Part shown: piece after piece, positions 15,486-23,676 of the stretch | Numbering within the stretch: position 1 is the first letter of the stretch | Layout of the letters: every line of letters begins with the position of its first letter | DNA from: AC-32 sp963719275 | GTDB lineage: Bacteria; Actinomycetota; Thermoleophilia; Gaiellales; Gaiellaceae | DNA length: 64,000 bases | Assembly (NCBI GenBank): GCA_963719275.1 | Contig: CAVRBT010000004.1 | Location: 731,279 to 795,278, forward strand | Direction of reading: 5' to 3' | Made by a program: the position numbers and the translations under genes | The notes under the pieces: generated by a model | Database searches by the model: none | The model's input: the letters and a program-made list of their open reading frames with translations, nothing else | What the model was told of the DNA's origin: nothing

Positions 15486-16439
15486 TTACTCCCGGGTCGG
15501 CTGGCGGCCCATCAGATTCGCAGCTAAGTCGTTCAAATCCTGCCCGTCAAGCACCTGGCAGACCCCTTCCGTGATCGGCAACTCGACTCCCACGCGGTGC
15601 GAGAGCTCACGGAGCACCGGCGCCGTCGTGAGGCCTTCCACGGTACCGATCTGGGCCGCGGCCTCGTCCGGCGACGCGCCCTGCGCGATCAGCTCGCCGG
15701 CATGCCGGTTCCGGCCCAGGCGGCTCCAGCAGGTGACGATCAGGTCTCCCATTCCCGCGAGCCCGGAGAAGGTCTCCGCACGGGCCCCGCAGGCCTCGCC
15801 CAGGCGGGCCATCTCGGCCAGGCCGCGGGCGATCAGCGCCGCCTTCGCGTTGTCGCCGAGCCCGAGCCCGTCGACGCCCCCGGCCGCAAGCGCGATCACA
15901 TTCTTTGCGGCCGCGCAGAGCTCGACCCCGACGAGGTCCTCGTTGACGTAGACGCGGAAGGCGAGCGAGTTCACGGCCTGCTGCAGCTCCTCGGCAAGGC
16001 GGGCGTCCGAGCTGGCGATGACCGCAGCAGCAGGCAGGCCGTCGGCGATCTCCTCGGCGAAATTCGGCCCCGACAGGACGGCGAAACCGCGCCGCTCGAC
16101 GAGCTCGGAGAGGCGACCCCCGCTCTCGGGATCGAGCCCCTTCGTCAGGCTCAGCACCGGTGCGGCGCCCGGCAGCCGGCGCACGACCTGAGCAAACGCG
16201 CGACTCGGCACAGCGACCACGTGCAGGTCGGCGCCGGCGAGCGACCGGTCGTCAACGGTCGTCGCCGCCACGCCCTCGAGGTCGACGTTCGGCAGGTAGC
16301 GCGGGTTCCGCCCGGTCTCCTCGAGCTCACGTGCCTGCTCCGGGTCGCGTGTGGCGAGCGTGACGTCGTGACCGCGCGCTGCGAGCACGCAGGCGAAGGC
16401 GGTCCCCCACGCGCCGGCGCCGACGACCGCCGCCCTCAT
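15486..16439 (-). CDS. gpsA: Glycerol-3-phosphate dehydrogenase [NAD(P)+]
   Basis: GpsA reduces dihydroxyacetone phosphate to glycerol 3-phosphate for phospholipid synthesis. The N-terminal Rossmann motif VGAGAWGTAFA is followed by LSLTKGLDPESGG, LSGPNFAEEIADGLPAA, the catalytic-lysine motif CAAAKNVIALAAGGVDGLGLGDNAKAALI and FSGLAGMGDLIVTC. The length of 317 residues is typical. The ATG overlaps the der stop by 4 bp, so the two are cotranscribed; this pairing is common in bacteria. Confidence 0.96.
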   Translation of the reverse strand: MRAAVVGAGAWGTAFACVLAARGHDVTLATRDPEQARELEETGRNPRYLPNVDLEGVAATTVDDRSLAGADLHVVAVPSRAFAQVVRRLPGAAPVLSLTKGLDPESGGRLSELVERRGFAVLSGPNFAEEIADGLPAAAVIASSDARLAEELQQAVNSLAFRVYVNEDLVGVELCAAAKNVIALAAGGVDGLGLGDNAKAALIARGLAEMARLGEACGARAETFSGLAGMGDLIVTCWSRLGRNRHAGELIAQGASPDEAAAQIGTVEGLTTAPVLRELSHRVGVELPITEGVCQVLDGQDLNDLAANLMGRQPTRE

Positions 16440-17731
16440 GAACGACGGACGAAGTCGATCGACACGGGAACGCCCTCGAGCTCGAACCGCTCGCGCAGCT
16501 GGTTCTCGACCCAGTAGCCGTAGTCGCGCGTGATCAGGCCTGGATCGTTCACGAAGAAGCGGAACCGCGGCGGGCGGACCTGCACCTGCGTGCCGTAGAG
16601 CAGGTTCAGACGGCGGCCGTTGCGAGAGGGCGGCTCGCGGGCCTCCCGCAGCTCGGCGAGGAAGCGGTTCAGCTCCGGGGTGCCGATGCGCGCGATGTGC
16701 TTCTCGAACTGCTCCTCGATGCGGTCGAGCAGGCGTGAGATGCCGCGGCCGGACTTCGCCGACACCGTCACGATGGGCGGCCGCTGTCGCAGGCGCGAGG
16801 CGATCCGCGGGCGTACCTCCTCGATCTTCGTCTCCGAGATGTCCCACTTCGAGAGGACGACGATCGTGGAGTCCTGTGCCTTGCGCGCGATGTCGGCCAC
16901 GGCGAGATCCTGGTCGACCAGACCCTCGTTCGCGTCGACGAGGACGAGCGCCACGTCGGCGCGCTCGGCGGCGGCAAGCGCGCGCAGCTCCGAGTAGTAC
17001 TCGATCCCCTGCCGCTGCTTGCGCTTGCGGCGGATCCCCGCGGTGTCGACGAGGACGAACGTGCGGTCCCCGCGCCGAAGGACGGTGTCGATCGCGTCGC
17101 GGGTGGTTCCGGGAACCTCGGAGACGATCACGCGCTCCTCGCCCAGCAGCGCGTTCAGCAGGCTTGATTTGCCGACGTTCGGTCGACCCAGGATCGCGAC
17201 CCGGATCGCCTCCTCCCCGACCTCTTGCGGCCCGCTCCCGGGGAGCATCGTCACGACGGCGTCGAGCAGGTCGCCGGTGCCGTGACCGTGCTGCGCCGAG
17301 AGCGGCACCGGGTCGCCGAGGCCGAGCCGGTGGAACTCGAACGCGAGCGCGTCCTGGCGCGGGTCGTCGATCTTGTTCGCCAGGAGCAGTACGGGCTTAC
17401 GTGCGCGGCGGAGGATCGCCGCGAGCTCCTCGTCGCCGGGGGTGATCCCGGCGCGCGCGTCGACGACGAACAGGATCAGGTCGGCCTCCGCGATCGCAGC
17501 CTGGGCCTGGTCGGCGATCGAACGCGTGATGGGAGTCGGGTCGGCGATGTCGACCCCGCCGGTGTCGATCAGGCGAAAGCGGTGACCGTTCCAGTCCGCG
17601 ACGACCTCCTTGCGGTCGCGCGTCACGCCCGGTGTCTCGTGCACGACCGCATCCCGCGACTCGGTCAGCCTGTTGACGAGCGTGGACTTGCCGACGTTCG
17701 GAAAGCCGACGACGGCGACGGTTCCGAGCAT
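16436..17731 (-). CDS. der: Ribosome-assembly GTPase Der (EngA)
   Basis: Der is the double-GTPase needed for 50S assembly. Two complete G domains are visible: the first with GFPNVGKSTL, GVTRDRKE, DTGGVD and NKID; the second with GRPNVGKSSLLN, PGTTRDAID, DTAGIRRKRK and SKWD. A C-terminal KH-like domain ends in NQLRERFELEGVPVSIDFVRR. The ATG at 17731 has GGAG placed 4 nt upstream. A GTG at 17791 would add 20 residues that look like disordered extension. The stop overlaps gpsA. Confidence 0.96.
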   Translation of the reverse strand: MLGTVAVVGFPNVGKSTLVNRLTESRDAVVHETPGVTRDRKEVVADWNGHRFRLIDTGGVDIADPTPITRSIADQAQAAIAEADLILFVVDARAGITPGDEELAAILRRARKPVLLLANKIDDPRQDALAFEFHRLGLGDPVPLSAQHGHGTGDLLDAVVTMLPGSGPQEVGEEAIRVAILGRPNVGKSSLLNALLGEERVIVSEVPGTTRDAIDTVLRRGDRTFVLVDTAGIRRKRKQRQGIEYYSELRALAAAERADVALVLVDANEGLVDQDLAVADIARKAQDSTIVVLSKWDISETKIEEVRPRIASRLRQRPPIVTVSAKSGRGISRLLDRIEEQFEKHIARIGTPELNRFLAELREAREPPSRNGRRLNLLYGTQVQVRPPRFRFFVNDPGLITRDYGYWVENQLRERFELEGVPVSIDFVRRS

Positions 17732-17809
17732 GGGCTCCGCCGTCGCGGCGGCGCCGCGCTCATCCCCCGGCTCGGACGCGTTCCTGACCACGCTGGCGCG
17801 CGGGCGATG

Positions 17810-18064
17810 TTACTGGCCCGGCTGCACGCGGTCCGCCCCACGAACCTCGCGCACGAGGCCGAACGCCGCGACCAGCGCCCAGACGGCCTCGAGCAGCAGG
17901 AAGCCCCACTGCCGCTCGCGCCAGGCGTCGAGCGCGAGCGCGCCTGCGCCGACGACGTTGAGCACGAGGTAGATCCGGGAGCGAACGTCGAGCCTCCCGG
18001 CCTGGGCGGCCGCGAAGGCGGCGAGGATGACGAGCGCGCCGACGACCTGGACGGCCTGGCTCAT
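17810..18064 (-). CDS. Small membrane protein, CBU_0592-like
   Basis: This 84-residue protein has an N-terminal hydrophobic helix (VVGALVILAAFAAAQ), a second hydrophobic segment around YLVLNVVGAGALALDAW, and a third (GFLLLEAVWALVAAFGLV). The pattern, including the RIYLVLNVVGAGAL and the QWGFLLLEAVWAL blocks, fits the CBU_0592 family of unknown function. GGAGG lies 7 nt before the ATG at 18064, a clear ribosome-binding site that decides the start against longer frames. It is upstream of der on the same strand. Confidence 0.75.
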   Translation of the reverse strand: MSQAVQVVGALVILAAFAAAQAGRLDVRSRIYLVLNVVGAGALALDAWRERQWGFLLLEAVWALVAAFGLVREVRGADRVQPGQ

Positions 18065-18190
18065 GAAAAGCCTCCACTGCGCGCCGTCTTTTCGGGCCGG
18101 GTACGGCGGGCACCTCGTCCGGGCCGCCGCGAAGGCGACGGCTCCGCGCACGCTAGCAACGACCAGCCGGCCGCGATGCGAGGCCCGTCA

Positions 18191-18280
18191 CGGTGTCTGA
18201 CACCGCCGAGTCACGAAAATGCCTGCAAAGCGGCCACATGTGGACAATGCGTGACGCTTCCGCATGCGTGTCTGACACCG
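18191..18280. repeat. REP-like doublet: two GTGTCTGACAC palindromes around ~60 bp
   Basis: CGGTGTCTGACACCG (18191-18205) and CGTGTCTGACACCG (18267-18280) flank a 61-bp segment. That segment carries, on the minus strand, GAAGCGTCACGC followed by TGTCCACA. The same arrangement and inner motif recur at 39491-39580. The doublet lies 11 bp after the cmk stop. REP-like elements of this form are often mobilised by RAYT-type Y1 transposases, but none is encoded here. Confidence 0.8.
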
Positions 18281-18291
18281 CGCGGCGGCGG

Positions 18292-18924
18292 CTACGCGGG
18301 CTGGCGCGCGCGGACGAGCTCCTCGATCTGCGCGACCACGTCCTCGACGTCGAGCTCGGTGGTGTCGATCTGCACGGCGTCCTCCGCCGGCCGCATGCGC
18401 GCGGCGTCACTCTGGTCGCGCAGGCGCAGGTCGGTGGCGAGCGCGTCGGCGCCGATCTCCGGCCGCTCCGCGAGACGGCGACCGGCACGCACCGAGCGGT
18501 CGGCGTTGAGGTAGATCTTCACCTCCGCCTGCGGCGCGACCACTGTCCCGATGTCGCGGCCCTCGATCACGACGTTGCCTTCGTCCGCGAGTTCCCGCTG
18601 GCGCTCCCGCATCACCTCGCGCACGGCGTGATGCCTCGCGACCACCGGCACGAGGCTGTCGATCTCGGCCCGCCGGATCGAGGAGGTGACGTCGGTGTCG
18701 GCGATCGAGACGCGGCCGCGCTCGTCGAAGCTGACCGGGTTGTCGGCCGCGAGCCCGCCGAGCTGATCGCCGTGCGCGAGCGGGATCCCGCGCTGGCGCG
18801 CGAGCCACGTGAGCGCCCGGTACATCGCCCCGGTGTCGAGATAGCGGAAGCCGAGCCGCTCGGCAAGGCGCCGGGCGACCGTGCTCTTGCCGGCCCCCGC
18901 CGGCCCGTCGATGGCGACGATCAT
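18292..18924 (-). CDS. cmk: Cytidylate kinase
   Basis: Cmk phosphorylates CMP and dCMP. The 210-residue protein starts MIVAIDGPAGAGKSTVARRLAERLG (P-loop), then YLDTGAMYRALTW, IEGRDIGTVVAPQAEVKIYLNAD and RRLAERPEIGADALATDLRLRD. These are all family motifs. The ATG overlaps the aroA stop (ATGA), giving an aroA-cmk pair as in many bacteria. A REP-like doublet begins 11 bp beyond the stop. Confidence 0.96.
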   Translation of the reverse strand: MIVAIDGPAGAGKSTVARRLAERLGFRYLDTGAMYRALTWLARQRGIPLAHGDQLGGLAADNPVSFDERGRVSIADTDVTSSIRRAEIDSLVPVVARHHAVREVMRERQRELADEGNVVIEGRDIGTVVAPQAEVKIYLNADRSVRAGRRLAERPEIGADALATDLRLRDQSDAARMRPAEDAVQIDTTELDVEDVVAQIEELVRARQPA

Positions 18925-20201
18925 CGTTGTGTGACCGAGTCGAGCAGCTCGAAGAACCCGGGGAAGCTTACAGCGACCGCTTCCGGGCCCCTGAGCTGCA
19001 CGCCGTCCCGCGAGACGAGCCCGGCGACGGCGCCGAGCATCGCGATTCGGTGGTCGCCGTGGGAGCTCATCGAGCCGCCCTTGGGGCGCGTTGGAACGCC
19101 TCGGATCTCGAGGCCGTCGTCGGTCGCCGCGACCCGGGCGCCGAGGGCGCGCAGCGACGCCGTCACGGTCTCGATGCGGTCGGTCTCCTTCACGCGGAGC
19201 TCCCGGGCGCCCTCGACCCGGCTCGTCCCGTGGGCCGAGGAAGCGGCGAGCGCGAACAGCGGCAGCTCGTCGACCAGGAGCGGCACTTCGTCCCCGGTCA
19301 CGGTCGTCGCGACGAGCTCCGCCGAGAGGACCTCGACGTCGCCGACAGGCTCGCCGCCGCTGCGGTGGCGGTGGAAGATCGTCACGCGCGCGCCCATGCG
19401 CGCGAGGACGTCGAGGAGCCCGGTGCGGCGCGGGTTGAGGCCGACGTCGTGAATCGTCAGCTCCGAGCCCGGCAGCAGTGTCGCGGCCACGATGAACGGC
19501 GCGGCAGCCGAGAAATCCCCGGGGACGACGACCTCTCCGAGCGAGAGGCGCTCGGCCGGGCCGACCGAGATGCGGCGTTGCTGGCGCTTCACCTGGACGC
19601 CACCGGCCTGCAGCATCAGCTCGGTGTGATCGCGCGTCGGCAGCGGCTCGACGACTGTCGTGCGGCCCTGCGCGTAGAGCCCCGCAAGCAGGACGCACGA
19701 CTTCACCTGCGCGCTCGCGACCGGCAGCTCGTAGCGGATGCCGTGGAGCTCGCCGCCGTCGATGGTCAGCGGCAGCGTGCCGTCGGTGGTCTCGACCACG
19801 GCGCCCATCTGCGCCAGCGGCCCGGCGATCCGCTCCATCGGGCGCCGCCTGAGCGAGTCGTCGCCGGTCAGCTCGAAGCGGCCACGCTCGCCGGCGAGGA
19901 TCCCGGCGAGCAGGCGGATCGTCGTGCCGGAGTTGCCGCAGTCGATGGGCTCGCCCGGGTCCCGGAGGCCGCGGAGGCCGACGCCCTCGATGCGGAGCGC
20001 GTCCACCTCGTCGTCGTGGACCGTGACCCCGAGCGCGCGAACGGCGCCGATGGTCGCCTCGGTGTCCTGCGAGCGGCCGAAGCCGCGGACGCTCGTCTCC
20101 CCGTCGGCGATCGCACCGAGCAGGACGGCCCGGTGCGAGATCGACTTGTCGCCCGGGACGGCGATGTGGCCGCGCAGCGCGGCCGCCGGGGCGATCTTCA
20201 C
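18921..20201 (-). CDS. aroA: 3-phosphoshikimate 1-carboxyvinyltransferase (EPSP synthase)
   Basis: AroA joins shikimate 3-phosphate and PEP to give EPSP in the shikimate pathway. Visible motifs are VPGDKSISHRAVLLGAIADG near residue 16, CGNSGTTIRLLAGILAG, GSAQVKSC-like SAQVKSCVLLAGLYAQG, and RVKETDRIE near residue 335 (here LRVKETDRIE). The GNSGTT form resembles Bacillus-type enzymes. The length of 426 residues is normal. It overlaps tyrA upstream and cmk downstream by 4 bp each, so tyrA, aroA and cmk form one operon. Confidence 0.96.
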   Translation of the reverse strand: MKIAPAAALRGHIAVPGDKSISHRAVLLGAIADGETSVRGFGRSQDTEATIGAVRALGVTVHDDEVDALRIEGVGLRGLRDPGEPIDCGNSGTTIRLLAGILAGERGRFELTGDDSLRRRPMERIAGPLAQMGAVVETTDGTLPLTIDGGELHGIRYELPVASAQVKSCVLLAGLYAQGRTTVVEPLPTRDHTELMLQAGGVQVKRQQRRISVGPAERLSLGEVVVPGDFSAAAPFIVAATLLPGSELTIHDVGLNPRRTGLLDVLARMGARVTIFHRHRSGGEPVGDVEVLSAELVATTVTGDEVPLLVDELPLFALAASSAHGTSRVEGARELRVKETDRIETVTASLRALGARVAATDDGLEIRGVPTRPKGGSMSSHGDHRIAMLGAVAGLVSRDGVQLRGPEAVAVSFPGFFELLDSVTQR

Positions 20202-21301
20202 GGCGTCAGCACCGGCGAGACGACGACGCCGTAGCCCTGGGACTCGAGCAGCGCGGCCGCTCGCTCGGCCTCGCGCTCGCCGGTCACGAGCAACGTCAGC
20301 GTCCCGCCGCGCTCCGGCGAGACGTGGTGGAGCTCGAAGTCCTCGATGTTGATCCGCTGCGCGCCGAGCGCCTGGGTGATCGCGGCCAGCACGCCGGGAC
20401 GGTCGGGGACGTGGACGCGGAGCTGATGCAGCTGTCCCGGGTCGGGATACGCATCGGCCAGCATCTGGCGACGGTTGCCCGCGGCCTCGCCGATCCAGCG
20501 GGCGAGGAACCCCGCGTCGCCGGCCTCGAGCGCGGCCTCGAGCTGCTCGATCCGGCGGCGGTGCTCGGCCAGCGACTCACGGAGCGGCGCGGCGTTCTCG
20601 ACGAAGATGTCGACCCAGATGCGGGGGTTGGCGCCCGCCACCCGCGTCATGTCGCGCAGCGATCCGCCCGCTGCAGCCAGCGGCTCGTGTCCCTCGACGC
20701 GCGTGGCGCCCGCCTGGTTGACGAGCAGGTTCGCAAGCGCGTGCGGCAGATGGCTTGTGAGCGCCACGAGCCGGTCGTGCGCCTCCGGGTCGACTGCGAC
20801 CGGCGTGGCTCCGAGCGCCGAGACGAACCCGTGAACGAGCCGGTGGCGGGCAGGATCGGTCTCCGCGGCCGGGGTCAGGAACCAGGTTGCACCTTCGAAG
20901 AGCTCCGCGTTGGCGTGCTCGGGGCCGCGCGCCTCCGAGCCGCAGACGGGGTGCCCGCCGACGAAGCGGCTCGAGCCGCGCGCGACCGTCGAGACGGCGG
21001 CCTTCGTCGAGCCGACATCGGTGACGGTCGTGTCGTCGGTGGTGGCGCCGAGCACCGCCTGCACCTGGGCGGCGAGCTGCGCGACCGGCGCCGCGACGAC
21101 GGCGAGCTCGGCACCGGCGACGGCTGCCTCCAGCGAGGGCGTGCATTCGTCGACGGCGCCGCGGTCCGCGGCGGCACTGAGCGCAGCCTGGTCGGGATCG
21201 AAGCCGGCGACCTCCGTCACCACCCCGGCGCGCTTTGCCGCGAGCGCGACCGAGGCCCCGATGAGGCCTGTCCCGACGATCGCGAGGCGCCGAAGCTCCA
21301 C
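20198..21301 (-). CDS. tyrA: Prephenate dehydrogenase with C-terminal ACT domain
   Basis: TyrA oxidises prephenate toward tyrosine. The N-terminal Rossmann fold shows LAIVGTGLIGASVALAAK; the catalytic region includes DVGSTKAAV, GGHPVCGSE and LTSHLPHALANLLV. The last ~75 residues (LRVHVPDRPGVLAAITQALGAQRINIEDFEL) are an ACT domain, which commonly binds an amino acid for feedback control. The GTG at 21301 is preceded at 6 nt by TAGCCT, suggesting a leaderless transcript and a promoter just upstream of the tyrA-aroA-cmk operon. Confidence 0.95.
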   Translation of the reverse strand: MELRRLAIVGTGLIGASVALAAKRAGVVTEVAGFDPDQAALSAAADRGAVDECTPSLEAAVAGAELAVVAAPVAQLAAQVQAVLGATTDDTTVTDVGSTKAAVSTVARGSSRFVGGHPVCGSEARGPEHANAELFEGATWFLTPAAETDPARHRLVHGFVSALGATPVAVDPEAHDRLVALTSHLPHALANLLVNQAGATRVEGHEPLAAAGGSLRDMTRVAGANPRIWVDIFVENAAPLRESLAEHRRRIEQLEAALEAGDAGFLARWIGEAAGNRRQMLADAYPDPGQLHQLRVHVPDRPGVLAAITQALGAQRINIEDFELHHVSPERGGTLTLLVTGEREAERAAALLESQGYGVVVSPVLTP

Positions 21302-21307
21302 GGGGCC

Positions 21308-21313
21308 AGGCTA
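21308..21313 (-). promoter_or_regulatory. -10-like hexamer TAGCCT upstream of tyrA
   Basis: TAGCCT on the minus strand lies 6 nt before the tyrA GTG start. It would drive the tyrA-aroA-cmk operon as a leaderless mRNA. Confidence 0.45.
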
Positions 21314-21483
21314 ACCGCGCAGCGCCGGCGCGGGCAGGCGGTCACAGGCGGGTCCCATCCCTAACCCCCACCCACCCGGGGATGCGATCACGCTAGCTGC
21401 GAAGGTGTGACGTGTCTGCGCCGCGGGTGTGGCGGAGGTGTGGCTCTTCTTCCACGACGCGCCGCGATGACGCGCGGACGCGC

Positions 21484-22531
21484 TCAGCCGATCTGCTTGC
21501 CGAGCAGCTCTGCGATCTGAGCCACTTCGCGGGCAAACTCACCGAACTCCGCGGTCGGAATCTGTTGCGGCCCGTCGCACAGCGCCTGCTCGGGATTCGG
21601 GTGCGACTCGACGATGATCCCGTCCGCGCCCACTGCGGCGCCCGCCCGGGCCAGCGGTAGCACGAGGTCTCGGCGACCGGCCGCGTGCGATGGGTCGACG
21701 ATCACCGGCAGGTGCGTCTCGTGCTTCAGAACGGCCACGGACCCGAGGTCGAGCGTGTAGCGCGTCGTGCGCTCGAACGTCTTGATCCCGCGCTCGCAGA
21801 GCACGATCCGCTCGTTGCCCTCACGTGCGACGTACTCGGCGGCCATCAGCAGCTCCTCGACCGACGCCGACGGGCCGCGCTTGAGCAGCACCGGCTTGTC
21901 CGCGCGGCCGACCTCGGCCAGCAGCATGAAGTTCTGCATGTTCCGCGCGCCGATCTGGATCACGTCGGCCGACGTCGAGCACCGCCTCCACGTGCCGCGG
22001 GTCCATCAGCTCCGTCACGACCGGCAGGCCCGTCTCCTCACGCGCCTCCTGCAGGATCGTCAGCGCGTCCTCCCCGAGCCCCTGGAACGTGTACGGCGAC
22101 GTGCGCGGCTTGAACGCACCGCCTCGCAGCCACGTCGCTCCCGCCGCCGCGACCGCCCGCGCCGTCTCGAGCGTCTGCTCCCGGTACTCGACCGTGCACG
22201 GCCCCGCGATCAGGCCGAAGTACTCGTCGCCGACCTTGCGGCCGTCGACCTCGATCACCGTCGGGTCCGGCGAGACCTCGCGGGAGACGAGCTTGTACGG
22301 CTTCAGGATCGGCAGGACCTGCTCGACGCCGGGGTAGCCCTCCAAAGGCAGCGTCGCCAGGAGCTCGCGCTCGCCGATCGCCCCGATCACCGTCGACTCG
22401 CGCCCACGCGAGACGCGCGCGTCCACCCCGGCCTCCTGCAGCCGCGCGAGCACGTGCTCGGTCTGGTCCGGCGTCGCGCCGGTCGCCATCACGATCAGCA
22501 GTTCCGGGGATCCGTTCGTCGCCACGGCCAT
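21484..22531 (-). pseudogene. 3-deoxy-7-phosphoheptulonate (DAHP) synthase, one frameshift
   Basis: The enzyme catalyses the first step of the shikimate pathway. The N-terminal frame (ATG at 22531) has an ACT/FDL-like regulatory segment, then FGLIAGPCTVE, LRGGAFKPRTSPYTFQGLGEDAL and TELMDPRHVEAVLDV. The protein then continues in another frame with IQIGARNMQNFMLLAEVGRADKPVLLKRG, CERGIKTFERTTRYTLDL and VDPSHAAGRRDLV to the stop at 21484. Removing one base from the GGCC around 21966-21970 restores VLDVADVIQIGARN exactly. The rest is intact and normally essential, so a sequencing error is more likely than true loss. It belongs to the KDO8P-synthase-like (type I beta) group. Confidence 0.88.
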
Positions 22532-22571
22532 TTTCAGGCTACCGCCGGGTAAGTACCCACCGCCGGCTTGC

Positions 22572-22577
22572 CATACT
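22572..22577 (+). promoter_or_regulatory. -10-like hexamer CATACT upstream of trpS
   Basis: CATACT lies 7 nt before the trpS ATG at 22585. The same hexamer is used upstream of the SDR gene at 32786. Confidence 0.35.
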
Positions 22578-22584
22578 GACCTCG

Positions 22585-23570
22585 ATGCGCATCTTCAGCG
22601 GGATCCGGGCCTCGGGCGCGAAGACGCTCGGCAACTACAGCGGCGCCTACCGCCAGTTCCTCGCGACGCAGGAGCGAAGACGACGCGTTCTTCTGCATCG
22701 TCGACCTCCACTCGATCACGTCGCCGTTCGAGCCCGAGGCGCTGCGCGAGGCGACGCTCGACGGCGCGGCGATGCTCTACGCCGTCGGCCTCGACCCGGA
22801 ACGGTCGACGATCTTCGCCCAGAGCCACGTCACGGCCCACGCCGAGGCCGCGTGGCTGCTCGGCGCGAGTGACGAGCTTCGGCGAACTGCGCCGCATGAC
22901 GCAGTTCAAGGACAAGGCGGCCGAACAGGACTTCGTCTCGGCCGGGCTCTTCAACTACCCCGTCCTGATGGCCGGCGACATCCTGCTCTACCAGGCCGAC
23001 GTCGTTCCTGTGGGCGACGACCAGCGCCAGCACGTCGAGCTCACTCGCGACATCGCCGAGCGCTTCAACCAGCGCTTCGGCGAGACCTTCGTCGTCCCGG
23101 AGGTGTCGATCCCGGAGCAGGGCGCCCGGATCAAGAACCTGCAGGAGCCGGAGCGGCTGATGTCGACGTCGCGCGGGGCGCCGCAGGGCGTCGTCCGAGT
23201 GCTCGACCCGCCCGACGTCGTGCGCAAGAAGTTCAAGACCGCGGTCACGGACTCGGGCACCGACGTCCGCTACGCGCCGGACGACAAGGCGGGGATCTCG
23301 AATCTGCTGGAGATCATGTCGGTGGCCACCGGCGACGACATCTCGGAGCTCGAGGCTCGTTACGACGGTGGCGGCTACGGCCGCTTCAAGGACGAGGTTG
23401 GCGAGGCGGTCGTCGAGCTCTTCACGCCCGTGCGTGCGCGGTACGAGGAGCTGCGCGCCGACGAGCCGCAGCTGAAGACGCTCCTCGCCCGCGGCGCCGA
23501 GAAGGCACGCGAGACCTCCGCGCCCACGCTCGAGACGATGTACGAGCGCATGGGCTTCGTCCGGCCCTAG
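22585..23570 (+). pseudogene. trpS: Tryptophanyl-tRNA synthetase, two frameshifts
   Basis: Three consecutive frames together give a full class I TrpRS. Frame 1 is MRIFSGIRASGAKTLGNYSGAYRQF (HIGH-equivalent TLGNY). Frame 2 is FFCIVDLHSITSPFEPEALREATL through AHAEAAWLLGA. Frame 3 is VTSFGELRRMTQFKDKA through the KMSKS-equivalent LMSTSRGAPQGVV to METMYERMGFVRP. Each switch corresponds to one extra base, near 22676 and at about 22868. With those removed, the product is continuous and of normal length. Because the gene is usually essential and the damage is two single-base insertions 190 bp apart, sequencing or assembly error is likely. The gene is divergent from the DAHP synthase gene. Confidence 0.88.
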
Positions 23571-23676
23571 AGAAGCGACCCTTCGGAGGGGATCGACCCT
23601 TGCACCGGATTGCCTTGATCGGCACTGCGGTATAGGTTCGGCGATGGTTCTGCAAAACGGGGAGAGAGGAGCGCAG

